This document shows, one piece after another, positions 49,573 to 58,604 of a stretch of 58,634 bases of DNA. A program made the position numbers and the translations under genes. Under the pieces are notes generated by a model that saw only the letters and a program-made list of their open reading frames with translations, made no database searches and was not told the DNA's origin. Origin of the DNA: a virus. Within the stretch, counting starts at the first letter, position 1. Every line of letters begins with the position of its first letter. The stretch spans positions 1 to 58,634 of the IMG/VR virus record IMGVR_UViG_3300045912_000093. One strand, given 5' to 3'.

Positions 49573-52415
49573 TAGGTCACCTCATTCTCCCAATCGTAGG
49601 CTGAATAGCCGACGGGCTGGTCTACGAACGGTCCAGTGAAGTTAGCTGTAACTGCACGCGCAGTAGGGTTGTTGTTAGTAGCCATAATCAGCGGACGCAG
49701 AGGAACGTTCTGATACAAGGCACCGATCGGTACGGTTTCAACCAGCACACGCGAGCCAGAAACAATCTTCCAAAATTTGATCTCGTTCGCAGCGAAATCG
49801 ATACCAACGCCAACCGTGTCACCAGCGGTGAACGTAATGGTGGAAGTGGAGTATACAGAACCGTCTGCGTACACCGTGCCCTTGTCACCGTACGCGTAGG
49901 TCCCAACCCTGTTCTCCATAAAGGAGCCAAACAGCACGTCGGTACCAACCAACGTGTGGGCCTGATGAGCTGTACAGACGCCAACAAACGTGCGCTCATT
50001 CGTAACGATCGCGAATGGCGACGTCGCAGCAGTAACCTCAAAGTAGTACTTGTCTGGTCCGTACGCAGGATGAACAACGTGCAACGGGAACCCAGTAACG
50101 CGCTGAACGTTAAACACCGGAGGTCCGACAGTGAGCCCGTCTACCGTCTCGCTAAACCCAAGATAGTCGCCGCCAGACACTCGAGCTGGCTCAGCAATCT
50201 GCCCGACGGGAATTAGTTCAAACGCACAGCCAAGCGAATCGCTAAGGAAACTAACCCCATTTATGCGTCTGCGCCCAACGCCCACTGCGGACGTGATCGC
50301 CGAACCGCTGGTACGAATCTGCCCCTTGGACAGCGACGGCAAGAACTCACCTTCGTACAGACCAAGCCAACCACTCTGCGTATTGGCATGCGTGGGAGTA
50401 GCAGCCGGACTAATGTCGGATGTCTCGCTATTGGTGGACCCGAACGCAACACGGTACGTACCAGACGAAGGCGGCGTGAAAGTACCAGACACAGTGCTGC
50501 CCGGCGCGACCGACCCTGGGAACGACCCATTGGAAAACGAAGCATTACTCAGCCCGCTACCTATATCGGCAGTCTTCCAACGACCAGTCGATCCAGAATT
50601 GAAGACCATGCCCGCAGTGAAAGAGCCACCACTAGGTACGTTGGTAACTCGCATGTAGTTGTACGTCGAAGCCCCAGACTCACACATGGCGACCGCCAAC
50701 GTGTAGACCTGCCCACCCGTCAAAGTGACATCAAAATACACTTCATGCCGTGAGTTAGCAGTCTCGATGGGGTTCAACGACGACGGGGTATTACTGGTAG
50801 CATTGTCCGTCACAACCATCGCTGTATTGGACAGCGACGCAAGGTTTCGATGGTTGTAGGGTACAAGGTTCTGCAGCTCGTCTTGATCCGGAGTAACGAC
50901 AGCAGTCACAAGCCCGTACCGCGCGTTACCGGAAACTGGCGTATGGTTGTGTCCCTCAAGAAAGTCTGGCGTGTCGCCGACCATCTGTAGAGTACCAACC
51001 GGATTGACGCCATCATTCCGGACAACCGACGAAACAAACACAAACTTACCGCCGGGAGCAAGATTGTCCATGTACGGTGTAGCGACAAACGCTCCAGAAT
51101 TCAGATTGACAGCGGCGCCCACATACGGGTTGATTGTCGGAACTATCTGCCCAATTGGACGAGACACCCTAACTCCACGAAATGCATGGATGCACGAAAT
51201 GAGATACGAAGTGGTATCAGTAATCGTGAGCGTCCAAGTCGTATCACCAGCAGCCAAAAACCGATAGGCGTAAAGTAGCTCATAATTCTCGTTTTGAGCT
51301 GAAGCGCGATCAGCGTGCGTAGAATTGTTGTTACCATTCCGCTGGTTCAAAGCGGTCCACCCAGCCGGCAAGGTAGTGGCATTACTCTTCTTGACCAACA
51401 TGCACCACAACAAGAAATCGCCTTCCTCAGCATCGTCAGGCGGACTGATGGTGACGTTGGATGTCGGGTTAGTATTGATGCACACGGAGTCAACGTAGAT
51501 CAGGTCGCCCCAGCCCACGATGTTGGAGTTAGGCCCTTCGCCAGCAAAGGTACCAACCGCTTTGACATACCAGTTGTAGGAGTTTTCACCGAGATTGACG
51601 GTAGTGTCGGTATACGTCGTAGTAGGCGCAGCAACCGTCGCAATCAACGTATACGCTCCACCATTTACACGCCGGTAGACCTTGTACGAAGCCAGCGTGT
51701 CACCGGGACCGGGCGTGGCGGCGGTCCACGTCAGATCGTAGTCATCACCATCTCGTGTGCCGGTCAACACCGGCGCAGAAGGCGGCAGGTAGTTCACCTG
51801 TGGCTGGTTCACAATGTTGGAAGCCGTACCATCACCACCAAACAGACCGACCGGTACAACGTACCAGTCATAGCTGTTGCTCAAAGCATCGATAGGGGCG
51901 TCAAGGTACTCCGTTACGTCGCCGTCGACCACAGCAAGCAGGCTATAGGCACCAGCATTCACCCGCCGGTATATCTCATACCGAAGGATTATGTCGTCGG
52001 TGGCCGGAGTAGCTGCGGTCCAGCTAAGCTCAAACGACGTGCCTTCAAGAGAACCAGACAGCACAACGGTCGACGGGGCAGACGCGACAACCGAAAGCTG
52101 GTCCAAGAAGCCTTTTGTCACCGTGTGCACAACGACGGCACCAGACGGGAAAGCGCGCGCAACGGTGCCTTCCTTCCCACGCTCTACGGTCAGGCTGTCA
52201 CCAGACCGTCCGGTGCAGTAGCAAACCTCAAAGTTGCCGGCGTCATCGAAAATGACCAGACTGAAAATGGTGTCTGGATACGAAGCTGTAGACGGCGACG
52301 GAAATAGTGCACCGCTACCAGTCAAAAGCGGAAAGGTCGTGTCGCTCGCTGAAACAGATGTGGCAAGGGTAGACCGAGCGAAGTTCTTGAACAGGAACTT
52401 GCGGAACTCCAACAT
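49572..52415 (-). CDS. tail fibre with FN3 repeats and a SPRY/lectin-like C-terminus, 947 aa
   Basis: Residues 1-115 form a module shared with the two genes upstream (FPLLTGSGALFPSP, ERGKEGTVARAFPSGAVV). Two fibronectin-III-like repeats follow (LSWTAATPATDDIILRYEIY and LTWTAATPGPGDTLASYKVY). A beta-rich middle comes next, and a C-terminal region with YYFEVTAA, FVGVCTAHQ, YAYGDKGTVYADGS and DTVGVGIDFAANEIKFWK, which reads as a SPRY/concanavalin-like domain. Such a domain could bind host glycan. The TAATG overlap couples it to the nozzle-like gene. Confidence 0.82.
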   Translation of the reverse strand: MLEFRKFLFKNFARSTLATSVSASDTTFPLLTGSGALFPSPSTASYPDTIFSLVIFDDAGNFEVCYCTGRSGDSLTVERGKEGTVARAFPSGAVVVHTVTKGFLDQLSVVASAPSTVVLSGSLEGTSFELSWTAATPATDDIILRYEIYRRVNAGAYSLLAVVDGDVTEYLDAPIDALSNSYDWYVVPVGLFGGDGTASNIVNQPQVNYLPPSAPVLTGTRDGDDYDLTWTAATPGPGDTLASYKVYRRVNGGAYTLIATVAAPTTTYTDTTVNLGENSYNWYVKAVGTFAGEGPNSNIVGWGDLIYVDSVCINTNPTSNVTISPPDDAEEGDFLLWCMLVKKSNATTLPAGWTALNQRNGNNNSTHADRASAQNENYELLYAYRFLAAGDTTWTLTITDTTSYLISCIHAFRGVRVSRPIGQIVPTINPYVGAAVNLNSGAFVATPYMDNLAPGGKFVFVSSVVRNDGVNPVGTLQMVGDTPDFLEGHNHTPVSGNARYGLVTAVVTPDQDELQNLVPYNHRNLASLSNTAMVVTDNATSNTPSSLNPIETANSRHEVYFDVTLTGGQVYTLAVAMCESGASTYNYMRVTNVPSGGSFTAGMVFNSGSTGRWKTADIGSGLSNASFSNGSFPGSVAPGSTVSGTFTPPSSGTYRVAFGSTNSETSDISPAATPTHANTQSGWLGLYEGEFLPSLSKGQIRTSGSAITSAVGVGRRRINGVSFLSDSLGCAFELIPVGQIAEPARVSGGDYLGFSETVDGLTVGPPVFNVQRVTGFPLHVVHPAYGPDKYYFEVTAATSPFAIVTNERTFVGVCTAHQAHTLVGTDVLFGSFMENRVGTYAYGDKGTVYADGSVYSTSTITFTAGDTVGVGIDFAANEIKFWKIVSGSRVLVETVPIGALYQNVPLRPLIMATNNNPTARAVTANFTGPFVDQPVGYSAYDWENEVT

Positions 52416-52723
52416 CAGAGGTCCCTCAAGTATTCGAGAATCCCCGCAGTAATCGGCATGGTGACCTGAGCGCCAACAGGAAACGACTGCGCAGTGGTGC
52501 CCTCCCGCGCCCGCAAAACAGACAGCACGTTGTACTCGCGCTGGTCGCAGTACATGATCTCGCGGACACCGGTGGCGGGGTCGCGGACCACAATCACAAA
52601 CTCGTCGTAGTACGGGTCAGGGTCAGGGAAAAGATCCCCGTTAGAGACCGTAATCGTGGTATCGCCGGCAGCGATAGCCACAGTCGTAACATCCGACACG
52701 TTGTTAGCAAAGATGAAGGCCAT
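52415..52723 (-). CDS. stand-alone tail-fibre adaptor module, 102 aa
   Basis: This protein is only the N-terminal module of its neighbours: AAGDTTITVSNGDLFPDP, REIMYCDQREYNVLSVLRAR, EGTTAQSFPVGAQVTMPITA. The same pattern (threonine-rich strand, FPSP/FPDP, EGTTAQSF/W) is in the 352- and 947-residue proteins. It probably forms a ring or adaptor with them at the fibre base. It is coupled to both neighbours by ATGA overlaps. Confidence 0.72.
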   Translation of the reverse strand: MAFIFANNVSDVTTVAIAAGDTTITVSNGDLFPDPDPYYDEFVIVVRDPATGVREIMYCDQREYNVLSVLRAREGTTAQSFPVGAQVTMPITAGILEYLRDL

Positions 52724-53781
52724 CAGCTTGCCACCTTCATGATGTAGTAGATGCCGGTGTACGGCGGCACGATGGTGCTCGTGGGAACAGAGTGCTGGTG
52801 CGCGCTCGCCGCCGTCATAGTGGCAGTGTGAGTGTGGGCCTCACCGCCACCAGTCTGCTCAATGATCCTATTGCCGTCACCAGTGTTCGTGATGTAGCTG
52901 GAGAACGCGGCGTTATTCCCGTCACCCGTAGCACCCACAGTCGTCAGTGTGAGAGAACGCGGTGCAGTACCAGAACCGGGAGTGGCCCAGATCCTGTGAC
53001 CGTGCGCAGGCATCTGCTCAACAGTCAGAGCAGTGGAGCCGATGGTCAGCGAGTGGGTGTGACCGCCGCCGGGGTCGACGTTAATCGACGAACCGCTCCA
53101 CCCGCCCGTCTCGTTGAGCGAGGTGGGGCCGCCGGCACCGCGAACGAACCGGCCACGCAGGTCGGGGGTACCATTCGTACCATCGCAGAGCGCCCACCCG
53201 GTCGGGATGGACAACAGCGAACCAAACCACATGATGATGGCGCCGGTCGGGAACCGGGTCATAACTGGGTCAGTCTCGACCACGATCTTCTGCCCGCCAG
53301 CAGTAGCGCGAGTACCATCAGATGGCACGAGGATCTGGTTAGACGAGTTATTCTCCGATCCACGTATTGCAGTACCAGCAAGGATGCCGCCTTCAACAAC
53401 AGTGGTCCCGGTAAGACGAGCGTTCTTGAGTTTGTTGGTGGCGAAGTCAATATCGCCAGTAACGGTGTCACCACCTTTCTGCACAAAATTGTTCATGGTG
53501 CCGGAGGTAAGTCTCAGCTCCACACGCGTCGTGTTCAGAGTCCACGACTGAGCTGTAGTGCCCTCCTGCCCACGCACCACCGTCAGCAGGTTACCGGTCC
53601 TACTGGTGCACTTCACAATTTCAAGATCGCCATCAGCATTCACAAGAGCGACCATGAAGTAATCGCCACCAGTCGGACTCGGAAACGCCGCCCCAGACGC
53701 GACCTGAATCGTCGTAGTGGTCGGAGTAATGCTGGCAGCGAGAAGACTGCTCGCATTGTTCGAGAAGAGCTGCTTAGCCAC
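52723..53781 (-). CDS. tail fibre with phage tail collar domain, 352 aa
   Basis: The N-terminal 100 residues are the shared module (IQVASGAAFPSPTGGDYFMV, RGQEGTTAQSWTLNTTRV). The C-terminal part is a tail collar (short-fibre-like) domain: SIPTGWALCDGTNGTPDLRG, RFVRGAGGPTSLNETGG, then three His pairs (GGGHTHSL, GEAHTHT, SAHQHS) that in T4 gp12-type tips bind metal. It ends PPYTGIYYIMKVAS, the usual end of this domain. GTG 53781 is the start. It is a likely receptor-binding fibre. Confidence 0.85.
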   Translation of the reverse strand: MAKQLFSNNASSLLAASITPTTTTIQVASGAAFPSPTGGDYFMVALVNADGDLEIVKCTSRTGNLLTVVRGQEGTTAQSWTLNTTRVELRLTSGTMNNFVQKGGDTVTGDIDFATNKLKNARLTGTTVVEGGILAGTAIRGSENNSSNQILVPSDGTRATAGGQKIVVETDPVMTRFPTGAIIMWFGSLLSIPTGWALCDGTNGTPDLRGRFVRGAGGPTSLNETGGWSGSSINVDPGGGHTHSLTIGSTALTVEQMPAHGHRIWATPGSGTAPRSLTLTTVGATGDGNNAAFSSYITNTGDGNRIIEQTGGGEAHTHTATMTAASAHQHSVPTSTIVPPYTGIYYIMKVAS

Positions 53782-54094
53782 GTTGAATCTCCCTCACATC
53801 GAAGAGGATCTCATCCTCTCGGGTCTGTCCGGCGCTAGTCGTCACCGTAAACGTGACGGTGTACTCCTCGCCGCTGACCCCGCCCGCGGCGTAGTACGCA
53901 AAGCGGTCCAAGTCCGGGCCAATCACGATGTCGGTAATCTCGAACGGCGGAGTGGTCGCGTTGTCGACCGCTGCAGTCACCGCAGTAATGCGCTCACCTT
54001 CCTCCAGCCAGCGGGAATAGTTCACCAGCCGGCGGCGAACTTCGTTCGGCTGCTGAACATAACGCCCAAGGATGCTGTAGGCCCCTATGCGCAT
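53774..54094 (-). CDS. unknown structural protein, 106 aa
   Basis: ATG 54094 has GAGG 6-7 bases upstream and overlaps the gene before by 10 bases; the longer frame from 54151 lies in that gene. The sequence (YSILGRYVQQPNEVRRRLVN, ITDIVIGPDLDRFAYYAAGG) ends in beta strands (GEEYTVTFTVTTSAGQTRED), an immunoglobulin-like style. It lies between connector proteins and fibres, so it is probably a small tail or fibre-base component. Confidence 0.68.
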   Translation of the reverse strand: MRIGAYSILGRYVQQPNEVRRRLVNYSRWLEEGERITAVTAAVDNATTPPFEITDIVIGPDLDRFAYYAAGGVSGEEYTVTFTVTTSAGQTREDEILFDVREIQRG

Positions 54095-54711
54095 GACGAC
54101 CTCGAAATCACCGGCTGGCAACAGGATTCTACCCCAGATCGCGGTGCGCACGCACGATCACTGGCAAGCAGGCGGCGGCCGAGGTAGACCTCAAAAGCCA
54201 ACAGAGCTGGCTCGCCGAAGGTCTCGCCGAGCGTCAGGTTGTCGGCGAGCGGCGTAGTGGAGAGCTGGCCGACTGTCTCCCCCGGGACAACCCGGAAGTA
54301 CCCTCCATTCTCCGCATACGCGTACAGAAAATAGTCCTCTCCGTTCAGCTCCAGTGGAGTGCCGAGAATGCTGTCAGGCCCCCAGTAAGCTACAAGGCGC
54401 GAAGTAGTAGGTGTGCCGGTGTCCTCGAACAGGACTACATGGTAGGCAGAACGATCATCAAGTGTCTGCGCCCACTTTATTGGCGACTGCGCAGAGTAAA
54501 CCCGAGCGTCTCCTTCACCGGTCACCTCGGGCACGGAAAGCGCGCTACTCGTAACGATCACGAACGTGTTGTCTATGTCGCTACGGTATAGATGGGATGC
54601 GCTGTACACAAAGCCTTGCGCGAGAAGCAACGCCTTGAAAGTACCGCTCTCCCAGTCAAGGGTCTCATCAACCAGAGCCTGCGCCGCAATGGGGTAAACA
54701 CGTGCAGTCAT
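54085..54711 (-). CDS. unknown virion protein, 208 aa
   Basis: ATG 54711 overlaps the stop of the upstream connector gene (TGATG). The protein is beta-rich (MTARVYPIAAQALVDETLDW, FVIVTSSALSVPEVTGEGDA, YHVVLFEDTGTPTTSRLVAY). It resembles small phage proteins that sit on the head or tail and is found in many podovirus connector regions, but I cannot name it. No enzyme motif is seen. Confidence 0.68.
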   Translation of the reverse strand: MTARVYPIAAQALVDETLDWESGTFKALLLAQGFVYSASHLYRSDIDNTFVIVTSSALSVPEVTGEGDARVYSAQSPIKWAQTLDDRSAYHVVLFEDTGTPTTSRLVAYWGPDSILGTPLELNGEDYFLYAYAENGGYFRVVPGETVGQLSTTPLADNLTLGETFGEPALLAFEVYLGRRLLASDRACAPRSGVESCCQPVISRSSCA

Positions 54712-55409
54712 CAACGTCGCGCCACATTCCAGCCACCGGGGAACACCCAGTTTTGGGTACCGTTGAAGCCAGTGCCAGCCTCAGAACGCCAGCGACCAAT
54801 CTCCGATATGAACCGCCGACGATGCTCACCGGCAAGAAGGAGATTCGAGTACGGCTTGTTGGGGTGCAGAAGGACCCTCGACAAGTACCCGTTGAGGATC
54901 GCGTCGTAGAACTTGATCGCGGCAATGCGAGGCAAGTGCTCGACTGACTGCTTCGGAGTCAGGGCAACGTCCACAGCCAACGTGCCGAGATCATCCGACT
55001 CGAGCTGCGGGTGGACCTTGATCGCGTCAGGTGGGTTGCTGACGTAATACGCCACCGGCCTGTTCGAGGTCGAGTCCGGCTCGAGTGGCGGGGCGGCAAT
55101 CGGCGCTAGCTGGCTGTAGGCATTCGTGTCAGTAGGCTTGAACATGACACGAAGGACGGCCACCACGTTGGAGAACTCGTCGTACGGCGAGAGCCAGTAC
55201 TCCTTGTCACCGGTCCGGGCAGCGATGTTGGACATGCGTACGCGCCATGCGTAGGACCGCTCGAAAAACTCGCGGGCAGCGAGGACAAGCTCGCGGGCAG
55301 CGACAGCGCGCACCAGCCCGGGCGTCAGCGGGAGCGCATCCTTGAGCCACGTGTCTAGCGTGACGTCGCACTCGCACCCAGTACCTTCGAGGAAGACCGA
55401 GTCAGTCAT
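54711..55409 (-). CDS. head-tail connector protein, 232 aa
   Basis: The protein has helical N-terminal parts (LDTWLKDALPLTPGLVRAVA, ARELVLAAREFFERSYAWRV) and a beta part with NVVAVLRVMFKP. The C-terminal region (RIAAIKFYDAILNGYLSRVL, FISEIGRWRSEAGTGFNGTQ) is typical of podovirus tail-tube A / adaptor proteins (T7 gp11-like role). It lies directly after the smaller adaptor gene. The role is inferred from position and overall style. Confidence 0.7.
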   Translation of the reverse strand: MTDSVFLEGTGCECDVTLDTWLKDALPLTPGLVRAVAARELVLAAREFFERSYAWRVRMSNIAARTGDKEYWLSPYDEFSNVVAVLRVMFKPTDTNAYSQLAPIAAPPLEPDSTSNRPVAYYVSNPPDAIKVHPQLESDDLGTLAVDVALTPKQSVEHLPRIAAIKFYDAILNGYLSRVLLHPNKPYSNLLLAGEHRRRFISEIGRWRSEAGTGFNGTQNWVFPGGWNVARR

Positions 55410-55411
55410 GA

Positions 55412-55780
55412 TCAGATCCCCAACAGCGTCGAGCGGAACTGCTGAAGCAACATCATCGCACGACCGTCCTCAGTAAACTCGTCGTTTGTAATCTCTGTGA
55501 CTGCAACAACGTAATTCACGAGTGCGGGGATGAACTGCTCCTCGATCTCAATCTCGGCGGACAAAGCAGTCTCACCGGTACCGGGAGTCCCGGCAGCAAT
55601 GCGAGGTACGTTCAGGGAGTTCGCGTCGTACAGGGTGTAAAACGCGTCAGGACGCAGGCGTGCAAGTTCCAGCAAGCCGCGGTTGAGTACGGCTACGAGG
55701 TCGGCGTCCGAAAACCGGTTATCTACCGTGTCCTGAAGCAGAACCCGGCTATCGTCGATGATCGTCTGATACGTAGCCAT
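55412..55780 (-). CDS. head-tail adaptor-like protein, 122 aa
   Basis: The protein starts MATYQTIIDDSRVLLQDTVD and has a helix SDADLVAVLNRGLLELARLR, followed by FYTLYD. It ends DGRAMMLLQQFRSTLLGI. This matches phage adaptor proteins that sit under the portal (DUF6682-like from memory, not checked). It is separated from the coat gene by the terminator at 55793-55828 and is therefore probably expressed at a lower level than coat. Confidence 0.72.
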   Translation of the reverse strand: MATYQTIIDDSRVLLQDTVDNRFSDADLVAVLNRGLLELARLRPDAFYTLYDANSLNVPRIAAGTPGTGETALSAEIEIEEQFIPALVNYVVAVTEITNDEFTEDGRAMMLLQQFRSTLLGI

Positions 55781-55792
55781 GGGCTCCTCCCG

Positions 55793-55828
55793 TTAAGAAA
55801 CCCGGGGGGCCTGTTACAGCCCCCCGGG
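55793..55828 (-). terminator. intrinsic terminator after the coat gene
   Basis: On the minus strand CCCGGGGGGC pairs with GCCCCCCGGG across an eight-base loop and is followed by TTTCTTAA. A strong stem with an interrupted U-tract after the major coat gene would give partial termination and high coat expression relative to the connectors. Confidence 0.78.
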
Positions 55829-55840
55829 GTCCGTCAGGGC

Positions 55841-56827
55841 TTAGCCCTTGGCGACAACACCACGACCAATCGCAACACCGTTCACCACCTTGTAGCCGTA
55901 GACCTGCAGGCCACGGAGCAGGTTAGAGAAGGACCGCTCGGAGCGGATCGTCTCCATCTTGGTGAACTGCGCAGCGAAGGTCAGCGCAGCACTGGTACCA
56001 AACAGGACCGGGTACTCGTCATCGTAGTTGTCCTGCGGGAGCAGCAGGTTCGACAGGTACAGCGTGAACCGGTCGATCATGCCAATCCGCCCGTTCCGCA
56101 GAATGCTCGTGCCGTCACCGGACAGCGAGGCGTCCTTCAGTTCGGACTTCTTGATCTTCGCAGCGAACCACGCAGGCACGACCATCCACCGACCAGTCTC
56201 GGGGATGTTCTGCTCGTCAAGAACCTGACCACACTCGACGATGTAGTCGGTGATGGACTTGTCGTTGGAACTGTTATTACCAGCCCCAGTGCCCTGCGAA
56301 GCAGAGTTGACAAACACCGGCACGCCGTACTCACCGAGGTTGACATCCCCCGACACCTTACCAGCAGCAAGTCCCCGATTGAGAGAGTTGATGTCAGTAG
56401 TGGTGGCGAGGTAGTTCAGCACGTCGGTGTCGACAGCAATCTTCATCTGCTCGGCAGCATCTTCAGCCCACGTGGAGAGCAGGTCGATGTCCGACTGGAT
56501 CTCCATCACGTCGTCGAGCGCGAGATTGAAGTACTTGCCCTTGTCGATCAGCAGTTCGACGATGTTGCTACCCGGCCGACGAACCGTGAGGTCCTGATTG
56601 GCGGAGTAGTTATCGATCTGGATCGTCGGACGCGTGCGGATCTTGACAAGATCGCCTTGGTTCCGGATCTCACCTTCGTAGTCCGTGTTCGCGATGGCGC
56701 CAAGCACCGTCGCTGCGTAGAACTTCTCGATGAGCTTGCCAGACCAGACCTCGGGGATGAACGTGCCCGAGTAGGCCGGGGTCGGATTAAGTCCAGACCA
56801 CGGGGTACCAGCTACAGGATAAGCCAT
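55841..56827 (-). CDS. major coat protein
   Basis: The 328-residue protein starts MAYPVAGTPWSGLNPTPAYS and has features of HK97-fold coats of podoviruses: FIPEVWSGKLIEKFYAATVL, then LGAIANTDYEGEIRNQGDLV. An AVDTDVLNYLATTTD spine helix follows, then GRWMVVPAWFAAKI and ALTFAAQFTKMETIRSERSF. ATG 56827 has a good GAGGAG site upstream. Its place after the scaffold gene and its terminator fit an abundant protein. Confidence 0.92.
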   Translation of the reverse strand: MAYPVAGTPWSGLNPTPAYSGTFIPEVWSGKLIEKFYAATVLGAIANTDYEGEIRNQGDLVKIRTRPTIQIDNYSANQDLTVRRPGSNIVELLIDKGKYFNLALDDVMEIQSDIDLLSTWAEDAAEQMKIAVDTDVLNYLATTTDINSLNRGLAAGKVSGDVNLGEYGVPVFVNSASQGTGAGNNSSNDKSITDYIVECGQVLDEQNIPETGRWMVVPAWFAAKIKKSELKDASLSGDGTSILRNGRIGMIDRFTLYLSNLLLPQDNYDDEYPVLFGTSAALTFAAQFTKMETIRSERSFSNLLRGLQVYGYKVVNGVAIGRGVVAKG

Positions 56828-56854
56828 TGCAGTTACTCCTCAAACTAAAAACGG

Positions 56855-57934
56855 TCAACCAACAACCCGGCCTTCAGCGAGAGCTTTCGCGAGTTCCCGT
56901 TCCTCCTTCTGGAGGGAGTCGGGGATAGGCTTCCCACGACGGGTATACTCGTTCCTCTTCGCGTACAAGGCACGGAGTTCAGCGCGGGTCCACACCCGCT
57001 TACCGCCTTCATTGGGAGCGCCTGCTGGCCCGGTTTTTGGCGTTCCGGGAGCCGTGAACTCGCTCAGGTCACGCTGTGATTCCTCGCCCTTGGGCTTTGG
57101 AGCAGCGCGGCCGTCACTGGATGCAGTCACAGCGGCGTTTTCCTGCAGAAAGCGCGTGAAGAAAGCGATTACCCTCCGGGCATCATTCTTTCCGTACGCC
57201 TCTCTGAGCATCTGTCCACGGACTTGACCCGAGAAAGGGTCCACCTGATCCAGCCACGCCAAAAACTTCGGGTCGCTGTTCAGGTCATTCCAGTTCGGAA
57301 CTTCCTCGGTCAAAGCCGCAAACAAACGCTCACGAGCAGATTGTGCCACAGAAGTGGCGGCAGTGGAAGCGGCTTCCTCCACCTTCTGGATTTTTGACTT
57401 AAGCTCGGCGGTCTGGTCTTCAGCCTGCTTGGCCGCAATCTGCGCTGCGGTGCGCAGGATGAAGTCGTAGAGGTCAGGACCAAACGCCTTGATTTCCTCC
57501 TCGGTGACAGGGGACAGGGAGGTCTTGGCCGGCGCTCTGGATGAGGCGGCAGCCTTGATCTCGAGTTCCGCCAGCCGGTTGCGCAGGTCCGCATTGACGG
57601 CCATCAGGTCATTCACCTGCGCCATCAGACGTGGCACCTCCGCATTGTACTTGCCCTGAAGAACGCTGTACCGCTGCTTGTAGTCGTCAGCAGTGGCACC
57701 TGCACTACCGTCCGGCGCTGGTGCAGCAGGCTCACTCTTCTGAGGAGCAGTCGCCGGAGGAGATGTAGGATCACCTCCCTCCGCAGCCTTCGATTCCGGT
57801 TCAGGTTTCACCGGTTCGTCGTCGGCAGGCGGCGAGCCTGCTTGCGCTTTCTTGATCTCCTCTGCGATCTGGTTGGCTTTGGCGATCTGGTCTCGTACGG
57901 CACGCGGAAGGTTAGTAGCGGGCAGAGCACTCAC
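56855..57934 (-). CDS. scaffolding protein
   Basis: The 359-residue protein is acidic, Ala/Pro-rich and unstructured in the first 110 residues. It has a coiled coil (YKQRYSVLQGKYNAEVPRLM) and a basic C-terminal helix-turn part (KRVWTRAELRALYAKRNEYT, KEERELAKALAEGRVVG), which is where scaffolds bind coat. GTG 57934 has GGGAGA 6-7 bases upstream. Position directly before coat and after portal is the standard place. It directs procapsid assembly and then leaves the head. Confidence 0.88.
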   Translation of the reverse strand: MSALPATNLPRAVRDQIAKANQIAEEIKKAQAGSPPADDEPVKPEPESKAAEGGDPTSPPATAPQKSEPAAPAPDGSAGATADDYKQRYSVLQGKYNAEVPRLMAQVNDLMAVNADLRNRLAELEIKAAASSRAPAKTSLSPVTEEEIKAFGPDLYDFILRTAAQIAAKQAEDQTAELKSKIQKVEEAASTAATSVAQSARERLFAALTEEVPNWNDLNSDPKFLAWLDQVDPFSGQVRGQMLREAYGKNDARRVIAFFTRFLQENAAVTASSDGRAAPKPKGEESQRDLSEFTAPGTPKTGPAGAPNEGGKRVWTRAELRALYAKRNEYTRRGKPIPDSLQKEERELAKALAEGRVVG

Positions 57935-57957
57935 GTGTATTCTCCCTGATGGTTACG

Positions 57958-58215
57958 TTACACCCTAGAACTGGTGGCGTTTTCCTTGAACCGCTCAACA
58001 GTCCCCGGGGCCTCGGTGTTGGCTTTGGCGAACTCGCGCAAAGCACGGATGAACCCTTGCTCGCGATAGATGGACGCGGGAACGTCCAGCGTAAGCAAGG
58101 TGTCCGCGCTCTGCTTGTCGGCCGCCTGCAGCCAGTCGAGTACAGCCTCGAAGTCAGGGTTGCCCCGCAAGCGGGACAGCGCCTCAGCAGCACGCTCAGT
58201 CAGTACCAGTCTCAC
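57958..58215 (-). CDS. small unknown protein, 85 aa
   Basis: GTG 58215 overlaps the upstream stop (GTGA). The product is a soluble helical protein (ALSRLRGNPDFEAVLDWLQA, YREQGFIRALREFAKANTEA). Small proteins with this type of sequence often sit between portal and scaffold genes in podoviruses; the role in the head is not known. Confidence 0.72.
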   Translation of the reverse strand: MRLVLTERAAEALSRLRGNPDFEAVLDWLQAADKQSADTLLTLDVPASIYREQGFIRALREFAKANTEAPGTVERFKENATSSRV

Positions 58216-58415
58216 AGCACGAACATCTTCTGGTACCGAGCATCGCGCGCCTTGTCGTCATCGAAGACGCCACTACGGGCGGCAGCGGCAGCCTTGCCGT
58301 TCTTCGAGAGATCGCGCTGCATGCGTGCCTCCCACTCAGCAGAACCGAAGCTGATGTCGCGCACACCGTCAAGGCTACGAAGACGCACGTCCTTGGTGAC
58401 CTTACCGTTCTTCAT
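58212..58415 (-). CDS. small unknown protein, 67 aa
   Basis: ATG 58415 has GTGAGGACC upstream, the same kind of site as before the gene at 58604. The product starts MKNGKVTKDVRLRSLDGVRD and is basic, with an Ala-rich middle (SKNGKAAAAARSGVFDDDKA). No family is recognised. It is probably a minor head protein or an assembly factor. Confidence 0.68.
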   Translation of the reverse strand: MKNGKVTKDVRLRSLDGVRDISFGSAEWEARMQRDLSKNGKAAAAARSGVFDDDKARDARYQKMFVL

Positions 58416-58424
58416 GGCAGGTCC

Positions 58425-58604
58425 TCACTTACCGCCAGAGCGATTCGGAGGCAGGTCACGGTTGCCCTTGGTGCCGCCGGCAAACTTACCGCCAAGACCA
58501 GCACCACCCTTGTGCGACTCGCCGGAACCGCCATGACCACCCTTCGACAGGTTGTGGTTCAGGTCACGGTTGCCCTTGGTGTCGCCGAGAAACTTACCCT
58601 TCAT
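58425..58604 (-). CDS. Gly/Lys/Asn-rich small protein with an internal repeat, 59 aa
   Basis: ATG 58604 was chosen over GTG 58619: GAGG lies 9 bases before it, and the GTG is part of that ribosome site. The protein starts MKGKFLGDTKGNRDLNHNLS and repeats GKFxGxTKGNRDLxxN near the C-terminus. In between is Gly/His/Ser-rich. It is probably unfolded and basic. Across the closed junction it follows portal directly, whose TGA overlaps the ribosome site. Confidence 0.7.
   Translation of the reverse strand: MKGKFLGDTKGNRDLNHNLSKGGHGGSGESHKGGAGLGGKFAGGTKGNRDLPPNRSGGK
58453..58598 (-). repeat. two near-identical 38-bp direct repeats in the Gly/Lys gene
   Basis: Positions 58453-58490 and 58561-58598 match except for a few bases. 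They encode the two copies of GKFxGxTKGNRDL. The repeat may have arisen by duplication of a short motif that the protein uses twice. Confidence 0.85.
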
